A DNA stretch of 64,000 bases from an uncultured Pelagibacteraceae bacterium (lineage in GTDB: Bacteria > Pseudomonadota > Alphaproteobacteria > Pelagibacterales > Pelagibacteraceae), in assembly GCA_902588585.1 (NCBI GenBank), contig CACIPQ010000001.1, forward strand, positions 62,001 through 126,000, read 5' to 3'. The translations under genes were made by a program, and so were the position numbers. The notes beneath the pieces are model-generated. The model was given only the letters and a program-made list of their open reading frames with translations, was not told the DNA's origin and did not search any database. Shown here one piece after another: positions 1-7,202 of this stretch. The first letter of the stretch is position 1; each line of letters starts with the position of its first letter.

Positions 1-687
1 CCAACCAGAGTATGAGTTAAGCATAGAGATAACTACTGGCATATCTGCTCCACCAATTGGAATAATTAATAAAACTCCAATTATGAATGATATTGCGATC
101 ATGCCCCAAAAGAAACTTTCCGATTGAGTTGTGCATAAATAATAAATTAATGCCAAAATTGATATTCCTAGTAATAAGTTAACAAAATGCTGTCCTATAA
201 AAGTTATTGGTGAACCTGACATTATTCCTCGTAGTTTTAAGAAGGCTATTATTGATCCTGAAAAAGTAATTGCTCCTACCGCAGCACCAATTGACATCTC
301 AATTAAACTTGCAAGTTTAATATTACCTGGTGATCCTAGATTAAAAGCTTGAGGATTCAAAAAAGCTGATACGGCTACAAAAACTGCTGCAAGACCTACA
401 AGACTGTGAAAACCAGCTACTAACTCTGGCATTGCAGTCATGGGTATTTTAAATGCAATAAAAGCACCTATTGCTCCTCCAATGACTAAAAATAGCAACA
501 CGTAAATTATTGCATTTGAAAAATTACCTACTGTTAAAAATGTAACAGTAATAGCAATTATCATTCCTAAAATTCCAAAGAAATTACCCTGCCTAGATGT
601 TTCTGGGGAAGACAAGCCTCTCAGCGCAAGAATAAAAAGTATTCCTGAAATTAAATAAAATATTGCCGACAAATTAGCTGATATCAT
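1..687 (-). CDS. pntB: NAD(P) transhydrogenase beta subunit (partial)
   Basis: This is the N-terminal part of the beta subunit of the proton-translocating NAD(P)+ transhydrogenase, an inner-membrane enzyme that uses proton motive force to make NADPH. The ATG at 687 overlaps the pntAB stop codon by 4 nt. My translation begins MISANLSAIF and stays open to the window edge. It shows a series of hydrophobic helices, including the stretch around TAMPELVAGFHSLVGLAAVF that is typical of PntB. The NADP-binding C-terminal domain lies outside the window. Position after pntAA and pntAB confirms the identity. Confidence 0.95.
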   Translation of the reverse strand, partial: MISANLSAIFYLISGILFILALRGLSSPETSRQGNFFGILGMIIAITVTFLTVGNFSNAIIYVLLFLVIGGAIGAFIAFKIPMTAMPELVAGFHSLVGLAAVFVAVSAFLNPQAFNLGSPGNIKLASLIEMSIGAAVGAITFSGSIIAFLKLRGIMSGSPITFIGQHFVNLLLGISILALIYYLCTTQSESFFWGMIAISFIIGVLLIIPIGGADMPVVISMLNSYSGW

Positions 688-995
688 TTTTTATCTTTTT
701 TCTTTTTTTTGTACATTTGAAGCATTCTTTGGGTAACTAAAAAACCACCAAATATATTAACAGCCGCCAAAATGATTGCCAGAAAACCAAAAATATTCGA
801 TGTTTCAAAAATATTGTTAGACGAGCTTGCTAAGGCTGCTATTATTGCACCGACAATGATCACTGAGGATATTGCATTAGTTACTGACATTAAAGGTGTA
901 TGCAAAGATGGTGTCACACTCCAAACAACATAATATCCAATAAAAATTGCTAAAATAAAAATGCTAAATCTGAATATAAATGGATCAATTTCCAT
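684..995 (-). CDS. pntAB: NAD(P) transhydrogenase alpha-2 (membrane) subunit
   Basis: This is the small membrane part of the split alpha subunit of proton-translocating transhydrogenase, 103 aa. Three hydrophobic segments are visible (about residues 8-28, 38-57 and 67-88), followed by a lysine-rich tail. A separate alpha-1/alpha-2 arrangement is usual in Alphaproteobacteria. It starts 1 nt after the pntAA stop, and its stop codon overlaps the pntB start, so the three subunits are probably translationally coupled. Confidence 0.93.
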   Translation of the reverse strand: MEIDPFIFRFSIFILAIFIGYYVVWSVTPSLHTPLMSVTNAISSVIIVGAIIAALASSSNNIFETSNIFGFLAIILAAVNIFGGFLVTQRMLQMYKKKKKDKK

Positions 996-996
996 A

Positions 997-2097
997 TCAA
1001 TTGCTTCCTTTTATTAAAGTGTTTTTAATTATTTCATCTTCTTTATTTATAAAAAACTGTTTTTTTTCTTTACTGTATAAATTTCTAACAAAGCTAAATA
1101 TATTTTTAGCATACAAATTTGATGCAGTAAGAGGTAATTTGTTCATAACATTGCCTATTCCAATTATTTTAACTCCTTTTTTAACAACTATTTTATCTGT
1201 TTCAGAATAAGCGGCATTTCCTCCTTGTGTAACAGCTAAGTCAAAAACGACTGATCCTGATTTCATATTATCAATCATTTTTTCATTAATAATTCTGGGT
1301 GCTGGCTTTCCGGGAATTAGAGCGGTACAAATAATAATATCACTTTTTGAAGCAGCATTTTCTAGCATTTGTGCTTGTTTCTTTTTAAAATCTTCCCCAG
1401 CTTCTTTGGCATAGCCACCCTTGGTTTCTAGATTCTCCGAACCTTCAACTGTTAAAAATTTTCCTCCTAAACTTTCAACTTGTTCTTTTGCTGTTAATCT
1501 AACATCTGTAGCTGAAACTATTGCTCCTAGTCTCTTGGCAGTAGCAATAGCTTGTAGTCCAGCTACTCCCGCACCAACGACTAATACTCTAGCTGCCGGA
1601 ACAGTACCCGCAGCAGTCATCATCATGGGAACAGCTTTTTCATATTCGTAGATCGATTCTATAACCGCTCTATATCCCGCAAGGTTAGCTTGGGATGAAA
1701 GAACATCCATTGATTGTGCTCTTGTTATTCTAGGCAATAAATTTAAAGCAAAAATATTAATTTTACTTTTTAAATAAAAATTTTGGTGATTTTTTTTATC
1801 TTTTTCATAATTATAATCTGATACAATTAAATTTGAATTTTCTTTAATGTTTTTAAATTCTTCTTCGGTAGGTAATTTTACTTGGCATATTAAATTCGAT
1901 TTAGAGAAAATTTCCTTTGAATCATTTAAAATTTGGGCCCCCTTATCTTTGTATTCTTGATCTTTATAGCCCAAACTTTCCCCATATCCTTTTTCCAAAA
2001 AAACATTTAGCCCTAAACCTTTTAAACTTTTGGAAGTATCGGGAGTAATGGAAATTCTTTTCTCTGGATTTTTTTCTTTTGTTGACCCTACATTCAT
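997..2097 (-). CDS. pntAA: NAD(P) transhydrogenase alpha-1 (NAD-binding) subunit
   Basis: This is the soluble NAD(H)-binding subunit of proton-translocating transhydrogenase, 366 aa, similar in size to other alpha-1 subunits. It has an alanine dehydrogenase/PNT N-terminal domain and a Rossmann domain with VVGAGVAGLQAIATAKRLGA near residues 173-192, followed by SATDVR. The C-terminal part has the FDLAVTQGGN segment of the family. It begins 9 nt after rpmJ and is followed directly by pntAB and pntB, so rpmJ and pnt may share a transcript. Confidence 0.95.
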   Translation of the reverse strand: MNVGSTKEKNPEKRISITPDTSKSLKGLGLNVFLEKGYGESLGYKDQEYKDKGAQILNDSKEIFSKSNLICQVKLPTEEEFKNIKENSNLIVSDYNYEKDKKNHQNFYLKSKINIFALNLLPRITRAQSMDVLSSQANLAGYRAVIESIYEYEKAVPMMMTAAGTVPAARVLVVGAGVAGLQAIATAKRLGAIVSATDVRLTAKEQVESLGGKFLTVEGSENLETKGGYAKEAGEDFKKKQAQMLENAASKSDIIICTALIPGKPAPRIINEKMIDNMKSGSVVFDLAVTQGGNAAYSETDKIVVKKGVKIIGIGNVMNKLPLTASNLYAKNIFSFVRNLYSKEKKQFFINKEDEIIKNTLIKGSN

Positions 2098-2106
2098 GAA
2101 AAAAAT

Positions 2107-2232
2107 TTAGCCTTGTCTAGCTTTGAACTTGGGTTTTTTCTTATTTATGACGTAAACTTTACCCCTTCTTCTAACCAATTTAGAATCAAGGTCTCTTTTT
2201 TTTAAGGATTTAAGTGAACTAGCAATTTTCAT
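2107..2232 (-). CDS. rpmJ: Ribosomal protein bL36
   Basis: This 41-aa gene encodes large-subunit ribosomal protein bL36. I read it by hand: it starts [18 protein letters not shown] and ends [14 protein letters not shown], with the [13 protein letters not shown] core. It is the longer variant of about 41 residues that lacks the zinc-ligand pattern of the 37-38 residue form. It begins only about 9 nt after the 3' end of the 5S rRNA gene. Its placement next to 5S puts a ribosomal protein and an rRNA under what may be one promoter. Confidence 0.93.
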   Translation of the reverse strand: MKIASSLKSLKKRDLDSKLVRRRGKVYVINKKKPKFKARQG

Positions 2233-2241
2233 AATTATTAG

Positions 2242-2356
2242 CCTGGCAACGACCTACTCTCCCATATCTTAAGATAAAGTACCATCGGCGCTGAAGGGCT
2301 TGACTTCCGAGTTCGGAATGGGATCGGGTATGACCCCTTCGCAATAATCACCAGGC
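2242..2356 (-). rRNA. rrf: 5S ribosomal RNA
   Basis: On the minus strand the gene opens CCTGGTGATTATTGCG and closes CGTTGCCAGG, which pair as the terminal helix. Inside are the highly conserved CCGATCCCATTCCGAACTCG and the GCGCCGATGGTA region of bacterial 5S. The length is about 115 nt. No 16S or 23S gene is adjacent: the upstream side is a tRNA and then the glycan island. Confidence 0.96.
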
Positions 2357-2361
2357 AACGA

Positions 2362-2390
2362 TTTATAATATTTTTATTTAGGATTGTAAA
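2362..2390 (-). promoter_or_regulatory. Sigma-70-type promoter directly before 5S rRNA
   Basis: On the minus strand TTTACA (2385-2390) and TATAAA (2362-2367) are separated by exactly 17 nt, close to the sigma-70 consensus. A start about 7 nt after the -10 would fall near 2355, the mature 5' end of 5S. The spacing and position are seen directly; activity is inferred. AT-rich DNA produces such boxes by chance, but the placement against a detached 5S gene makes this one credible. Confidence 0.6.
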
Positions 2391-2420
2391 TAGCTGAAAA
2401 ATAGCTTTGAGGAAGGATTT

Positions 2421-2495
2421 TGGTGGGCGTGATAAGAATCGAACTTATGACCTCTACGATGTCAACGTAGCGTTCTACCATTGAACTACACGCCC
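2421..2495 (-). tRNA. tRNA-Val (anticodon GAC)
   Basis: The minus-strand sequence folds as a tRNA. The acceptor is GGGCGTG/CACGCCC. The D arm is GTTC...GAAC. The anticodon stem is CTACG/CGTAG with loop TTGACAT (anticodon GAC, valine). The T arm is ATAAG-TTCGATT-CTTAT. The 3' CCA is encoded in the DNA. It lies 11 nt after the stop codon of the last island gene and about 65 nt before 5S, so it marks the edge of the variable island. Confidence 0.95.
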
Positions 2496-2506
2496 CGAGA
2501 GAAGCT

Positions 2507-3274
2507 TTACTTAAAGCCGTATTTTTTTAATGAATTTATAGAAATTAAAAAAATTGATTTTAAATTTTGAAAATTTGTAAATTTGTTAAAATTTTTATTT
2601 ATATACCAAATCCAATATACATTTCTAAACTTATTACTTTGTAAAGAGTTTTTTGCAATTCTGTAATACATTAAAACATTTGGGCATTTAAAAGCCTTTC
2701 CAATTTTTTTTAAAATTTCACACTTGTATAAATAATCCTCACATATTTTTAATTTTTCAAATTTTGTTTGACCTATAATTGATCTTTGGATTATCACAGA
2801 ACTCATAGCTATAGAGGTATTTTGAATGAATGAAGTAAAATTGAAATAAGAAGGAACGGATATTTTTTTTTTAAAAGATTTTTGACTATTTTTTTCAGTA
2901 AATGGAACATAGTCAGAATAGGTAAATTGATAGTTGTTTTTTTCCATAAAATCTATTTGATCTTTTAATTTGTTTTCGCTCCAATAATCATCTGAGTCTA
3001 AAAAAGCAATATACTTAGAAGAAGTTTTGTTAATTACATGATTTCTGCAAAATCCTGGTCCTTCTTTTTTATCCAAATTAATAATGCTTATATTGTCTAT
3101 AGAGTTAAATTTATTTATTATAGACTTTGAGTTATCATTAGAATTATCATCAATTATATAAAGGTGCCATTTTTTAAATGTTTGATTAATGACTGAATTT
3201 ATAGCGTTCTCCAAAAAATTACCTTTATTATAATTTGGCATGACAATATCTACTATGTTGTTTTCATGTCCCAT
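2507..3274 (-). CDS. GT2 family glycosyltransferase
   Basis: A 255-aa family 2 (GT-A fold) glycosyltransferase that would transfer a sugar from a nucleotide donor to a growing glycan at the cytoplasmic membrane face. The N-terminus VDIVMPNYNKG and YIIDDNSNDNS (about 39-49) is the nucleotide-binding part. The DSDD at 93-96 supplies the metal-binding DXD motif. There is no membrane segment. It is the last island gene, starting 2 nt after the upstream glycosyltransferase stop. An AAGGA in the end of that gene may serve as its ribosome binding site. Donor and acceptor are unknown. Confidence 0.85.
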   Translation of the reverse strand: MGHENNIVDIVMPNYNKGNFLENAINSVINQTFKKWHLYIIDDNSNDNSKSIINKFNSIDNISIINLDKKEGPGFCRNHVINKTSSKYIAFLDSDDYWSENKLKDQIDFMEKNNYQFTYSDYVPFTEKNSQKSFKKKISVPSYFNFTSFIQNTSIAMSSVIIQRSIIGQTKFEKLKICEDYLYKCEILKKIGKAFKCPNVLMYYRIAKNSLQSNKFRNVYWIWYINKNFNKFTNFQNLKSIFLISINSLKKYGFK

Positions 3275-3276
3275 AT

Positions 3277-4302
3277 TTATCCTTGACCAATTATTTTTGA
3301 CATTTCATTTAAAAAACTTTTTTTAGTTGGAAATTTATTAGACATCATTTTTTGTTGAATATCTTTATAATTATTCATAATAAATTTTATTTTATTTGAT
3401 AACGACTCTGAATTTCTCTCTGAAATAAAAACTCCTTCTCTATTTCTTGTAACGTGAGATATTTCTGGAAAAATTATAACTGGTCGCAATCTTGATAAAG
3501 ATTCATCTAAAGCTTGCGGATGGCCCTCGGTATAAGATGGTAAAATAAATACGTTGTGATCGTCATATATTTCAATAAGAGATTCGTGATATTTTTTAAA
3601 ATGAACTATTTTTACTTTGTCATTTTCTAATTTTTTATCATAAAACTTTTCTGGGTTAATAATTGTAAAAGTAAAATTTAATTTTATTTCTTTAAGAACT
3701 TTTAAAAGAGAAAAAATGCCTTTTTCAATCCGAATTCTTCCCGCATATAAAAGTTTAATTTTTTTAAAATCTGATGATTTTCTATTGTTAAACCATTTTT
3801 CATTAAGTTGAGAGGGCGATACTAACTCCCCTTTTTTTCCTTTTAAAAGATGTGATCTACAAGCAATAAGTTTTGATTTCCAAGATATCAAGCTAAACAT
3901 CATATGATAAATTATTGGTCCAAAATATTTTGAATAACATTTATATTCCTCGTACCCATCGCTTCTTAGATAAACAAAAACTTTTTTTCTAAGTAAAAAT
4001 AACAATAAGCAGATTATAAAACTGTATGGAGATAAAGAAATAACCAAATATTTTTTATAGAGGTTGGCAGTTTTAATTATGTTTAAAATATAAGAAATCA
4101 TTCCTCCAGAAATAACAATATTGTTTAAATTTATTTTGTGAGATGTTCTTGGAAATTTTGATTTTCTAACAAAAAGCTCTACTTGAAAATCCTCACTTAA
4201 ACCTTCGGGTATTGACTTCATATCAACGTTATCACAAAAACAATTTTTTCCATCAAATTGAGTTTTTTCATTGGTAACTATTGCCAAATTTTCTTTTTTC
4301 AT
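3277..4302 (-). CDS. GT4-like glycosyltransferase (GT-B fold)
   Basis: A 341-aa GT-B glycosyltransferase. The C-terminal half has LLYAGRIRIEKG (about 184-195) and LPSYTEGHPQALDE (254-267), the latter giving the E-x7-E motif of retaining GT4 enzymes. The N-terminal half is divergent, with a hydrophobic stretch near 94-113 that could attach it to the membrane. It sits between two GT2 genes, so the three probably add successive residues of one glycan. Substrate specificity cannot be read from the sequence. Confidence 0.8.
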   Translation of the reverse strand: MKKENLAIVTNEKTQFDGKNCFCDNVDMKSIPEGLSEDFQVELFVRKSKFPRTSHKINLNNIVISGGMISYILNIIKTANLYKKYLVISLSPYSFIICLLLFLLRKKVFVYLRSDGYEEYKCYSKYFGPIIYHMMFSLISWKSKLIACRSHLLKGKKGELVSPSQLNEKWFNNRKSSDFKKIKLLYAGRIRIEKGIFSLLKVLKEIKLNFTFTIINPEKFYDKKLENDKVKIVHFKKYHESLIEIYDDHNVFILPSYTEGHPQALDESLSRLRPVIIFPEISHVTRNREGVFISERNSESLSNKIKFIMNNYKDIQQKMMSNKFPTKKSFLNEMSKIIGQG

Positions 4303-4317
4303 AACAATTTATAAAAT

Positions 4318-5223
4318 TTATGTAAGACTTATTATTTTTTTGGTTATTGTTTCTGGCAGTAATAATAGTAAAAAAAGCTTAATTTTGTTTATATTGTTTG
4401 GATATTTCATTATTTTCAAAAGTACTGAAAAACCTCTTTCTGTTTTAACAAGAATAAGATTGGAGTAAAATCTTTCCCATTCCTCAAATACTCCTAAATT
4501 TTTTTTTCCTCCAAACATATTTTTAGAAATTAATTCTTTATACCACGCACTGAATTGAACTGATTTTTCTTTAAAATATTTTTCTTGCATTTGATTTTCA
4601 TGCTGTCTGTAAATTCCAACAACTTCTTGTACCCCTGCAAATTTATATTTTAAAGAAAATCTTAATACAAAATCTAGATCTGCTAAAAAGTTATATTGTG
4701 TTTTAAAAATTTTAGCCTTATTTAAAAATTTCTTTCTTAGCATAATTGTTAGTAGACCAACTTTATAATCTTTTAAAAGATCTTTTGTAATATAACCTTC
4801 CGGAAGTTTTCCTGCTGTGATTAACTGTTTTTTTCTGAAAAAACTATTTTCATTTATTTTAAAAAACTTTCCATATACTAACCCAACATTTGGATCGCTA
4901 AATTTTTTTATTTGTAACGATAATTTGTTTGGAAACCAAATATCATCTTGATCTAAAAAAGCTATAAATTCTCCTTTTGCCTTTTTAATTGCTGAATTTC
5001 TGGATTCGTATAAACTTACTTTTTTTTTTCTAAAATAATACTTTAATCTTTTATCTTTAAAACTTTTAAAAATTTGCTCACTAGCATCTTTTGAATTATT
5101 ATCCCAAAATATTAATTCCCATTTTTTATATTTTTGCTTTACAACGCTTTCGATGGCCTCTTTTAAAAAAGCCTCTCCGTTGTGACAATTCATTATTACA
5201 GAAACAAGACCCTTTGATTTCAT
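4318..5223 (-). CDS. GT2 family glycosyltransferase
   Basis: A 301-aa family 2 glycosyltransferase. The N-terminus VSVIMNCHNGEAFL and FWDNNSKD (about 39-46) match the nucleotide-sugar binding region, and DQDD at 91-94 is the DXD metal motif within IAFLDQDDIW. The C-terminal 100 residues are less conserved and end in a hydrophobic stretch. It belongs to the same closely spaced group as the two downstream glycosyltransferases. The N-terminal half is similar in pattern to the 2507-3274 product but the tails differ, so they are unlikely to be a recent duplication. Confidence 0.85.
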   Translation of the reverse strand: MKSKGLVSVIMNCHNGEAFLKEAIESVVKQKYKKWELIFWDNNSKDASEQIFKSFKDKRLKYYFRKKKVSLYESRNSAIKKAKGEFIAFLDQDDIWFPNKLSLQIKKFSDPNVGLVYGKFFKINENSFFRKKQLITAGKLPEGYITKDLLKDYKVGLLTIMLRKKFLNKAKIFKTQYNFLADLDFVLRFSLKYKFAGVQEVVGIYRQHENQMQEKYFKEKSVQFSAWYKELISKNMFGGKKNLGVFEEWERFYSNLILVKTERGFSVLLKIMKYPNNINKIKLFLLLLLPETITKKIISLT

Positions 5224-5255
5224 ATAAAATTAGTTGTTTATCTTAAAAAATAATA

Positions 5256-5822
5256 TTAATTTGGAGGATATTCAGTTTTACCTATTATTAAATCTACTAA
5301 AGATAATAGAAGTATTTGATGGACATTCTCTATATGATTATAAGCTTTACTATCAACCCAAAAGTTAATGTCTCCAAGTTTTTTTAATTTGTTGCTCTCA
5401 TCATTCCCAGTAAACGTAATAATTTTTTTAATTTTTTTCTTCCTTGCCTCTTTTGCTGCATTAATCATATTTGGAGAATTGCCCCCTGCAGAAATTAATA
5501 TTAAAGAATCTCCTTCATCAGAATAAAAATTTATTGCTTGCTCAACCCATCTCTCATAACCAAAATCATTAGAAAAGCAGGTAATTAAGTCTGATTCATT
5601 ATAATTGGTACATCTAACTTTGGCATTTTTAGTTAAATCTACACTGAAGTGACTTGCTATCGCTGCACTTCCACCGTTGCCAAATATCATTGTTTTTTTT
5701 CCTTGTGAGTGGGTTTCTTTTAAAATTTCTTTAACTTTCACAAGATCTTCCAGGTACTTTTCGTTGCTCAACAATTCATTTAGACTACTAAAATATTTTT
5801 TTAAGAATTTTATATCTGACAT
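5256..5822 (-). CDS. SIS-domain phosphosugar isomerase (GmhA-like)
   Basis: A 188-aa sugar isomerase (SIS) protein resembling GmhA/DiaA. GmhA converts sedoheptulose 7-phosphate to D-glycero-manno-heptose 7-phosphate. FGNGGSAAIASHFSVDLTK (about 47-65) is the characteristic phosphosugar-binding segment, and ISAGGNSPNM follows later. The length is usual for GmhA. The next gene upstream (5825) carries a nucleotidyltransferase domain 3 nt away, and a PfkB-nucleotidyltransferase fusion lies at 61497, so heptose-type activation is possible. I cannot separate GmhA from other SIS isomerases by eye. Confidence 0.75.
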   Translation of the reverse strand: MSDIKFLKKYFSSLNELLSNEKYLEDLVKVKEILKETHSQGKKTMIFGNGGSAAIASHFSVDLTKNAKVRCTNYNESDLITCFSNDFGYERWVEQAINFYSDEGDSLILISAGGNSPNMINAAKEARKKKIKKIITFTGNDESNKLKKLGDINFWVDSKAYNHIENVHQILLLSLVDLIIGKTEYPPN

Positions 5823-5824
5823 TA

Positions 5825-6604
5825 TTATTTTAACTTACCTTCCTTTCTCATTTTGTCCCTTATTTTTGTTGCGGAAATTTCTTGAATTTCCTTCGGTAAA
5901 GCGACTTCTTCAATCTTATAACCTACACCCCTACCATAACAGATATTGGTTATATTAGGCACCAAAGAAATTTTAATACGATTTTTAAAGTCCTTTAGAG
6001 CATTTTCTATATTATTTTTAACTGTCTCAAAGTCAAAGGGATTGTCACCAACTCCTTTCACATCTCTAACCATAATATTTACTTGTCCTGTTTTTTTAAT
6101 TATTTCTTCAAACAAAGCTTGGTGGCCATCGTGCCATGGCTGCCATCTACCTAACATTTGAGCCGTTGGTTTTCTATTGTCCCATTTATAAGGGATTATT
6201 TGATCTGCTATTTTTATTGACCAAATTTCAGAATTTTTTTCTGTTACTCTTGAATCATATTTTTCAGGTTTAACAAAAATTTTATTTGTATCCTCAAATC
6301 TACCTTTTTCGATTGTATCTACCCAAATGATAAAATCCGGGTTAAATAACTCTCTTGCTTTTGGAGTGGGACAAACAAAATCTGCTACAACATCAAAACC
6401 ATCTTGTTTAAATTTTTCAGCTTTTTCAGCCATTCTCTTTGCTTGTCTTTTTCTGCCTTCATCAGAAAAATCCCAATCATTCGCTTCTTTTCTTACCTCG
6501 TCAGCATTAAGCCATTTTGCTTTTAAAAGTGGTACCAATTTAGATGCAAGCGTAGTTTTGCCAGCACCGGGCAAACCCATTATTAATATTTTCTTTTTTT
6601 TCAC
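5825..6604 (-). CDS. APS kinase-like P-loop kinase fused to a nucleotidyltransferase
   Basis: A 259-aa two-domain protein. Residues 1 to about 140 resemble adenylylsulfate kinase (CysC), with P-loop GLPGAGKTT at 10-18 and the LNADEVRKEANDWDFSDEGR region. From about 145 a cytidylyltransferase-like domain begins, with HDGH at 158-161 (HxGH motif) and ISATKIR at 243-249 (ISxTxxR motif). The start codon is GTG at 6604; the next in-frame Met (residue 9) would remove the first beta strand, so GTG is preferred. A kinase plus nucleotide transfer suggests making an activated small-molecule substituent or sugar. The substrate is unknown. Confidence 0.7.
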   Translation of the reverse strand: MKKKKILIMGLPGAGKTTLASKLVPLLKAKWLNADEVRKEANDWDFSDEGRKRQAKRMAEKAEKFKQDGFDVVADFVCPTPKARELFNPDFIIWVDTIEKGRFEDTNKIFVKPEKYDSRVTEKNSEIWSIKIADQIIPYKWDNRKPTAQMLGRWQPWHDGHQALFEEIIKKTGQVNIMVRDVKGVGDNPFDFETVKNNIENALKDFKNRIKISLVPNITNICYGRGVGYKIEEVALPKEIQEISATKIRDKMRKEGKLK

Positions 6605-6668
6605 TGATTTTTACAAGTTAACGGTAGACAGAACAATTCGATAGAAAACTTTTATACAACATTTGTTT

Positions 6669-7163
6669 CTAAGAAACCTTAGAACTACTAACTAATTTAG
6701 TTTTATATAAATGGTATGCTGATTCTATAAGTAAAGAAAATAAAAATGTGGACAATAGACTAGATGCGAAGAATGGAATTGCTAAAGTATAACAAGTTAC
6801 AAGGCCCGCTACACTGTATCCATAAGCTCCAGTTGACCAAACTCCAAAATTAGTCACGACAAAAAATATAACTGCACCGGTCAGCGCACCTGGTATTCTT
6901 AGTTTAATACTATTTTTAAAGAAAATAGGAAGAAAACCGATTAAAAAAACGCTACCCCAAGTCCAGTGGGTTAAACTATGATAACCAATAAAAAAGTCTG
7001 TTATGGCAAAAGAAAGTATTAACAAAGGTATATATCTTAAACCAAGAATAGCTGGCACATAAAAACTCAAAGCTAATAAACTAGTAAAATTCCATGGATG
7101 AGGAATAAATCTACTTGCCGCTAAGGCAACAAAAATACCTACAAATATTTTTAAATAGTTCAT
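6669..7163 (-). CDS. DUF6580-like small membrane protein, candidate B12 inner-membrane transport component
   Basis: A hydrophobic protein of about 164 aa with five to six predicted membrane helices. RFIPHPWNFT near residues 18-27 resembles the signature of DUF6580 proteins. Size and layout recall the S (substrate-binding) components of ECF transporters. The frame opens at a TTG at 7199, but ATG at 7163 (MNYLKIF) or 7169 is a more natural start. It lies just downstream of the BtuB-like receptor and its cobalamin riboswitch, so I infer a role in cobalamin uptake. It has a single cysteine (about residue 124, in VTCYT) within a helix. No ECF ATPase or BtuCDF is in the window. Function is not proven. 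Confidence 0.6.
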   Translation of the reverse strand: MNYLKIFVGIFVALAASRFIPHPWNFTSLLALSFYVPAILGLRYIPLLILSFAITDFFIGYHSLTHWTWGSVFLIGFLPIFFKNSIKLRIPGALTGAVIFFVVTNFGVWSTGAYGYSVAGLVTCYTLAIPFFASSLLSTFLFSLLIESAYHLYKTKLVSSSKVS

Positions 7164-7202
7164 AATCATGATTTTATGTAATAGAATAGAAAAAAACAAG
7201 TT

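Noticed and set aside
1421-1651. Plus-strand frame opposite pntAA
   Set aside because: It mirrors a well-conserved coding region on the other strand.
2421-2495. tRNA-Val as an integration (att) site for the island
   Set aside because: I saw no partial tRNA repeat, integrase or mobile element anywhere in the window.
2504-2517. Small hairpin (5-bp stem, 4-nt loop) across the last island stop codon
   Set aside because: The stem is short and no T tract follows on the minus strand, so it is not a convincing terminator.
6664-6676. GTTTC/GAAAC palindrome at the end of the DUF6580-like gene
   Set aside because: It has a 5-bp stem with no T run; it is too weak to call a terminator.
7164-7199. TTG start at 7199 for the DUF6580-like protein
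   Set aside because: It adds 12 poorly matching residues, and ATG codons at 7169 and 7163 sit closer to the family's usual start.
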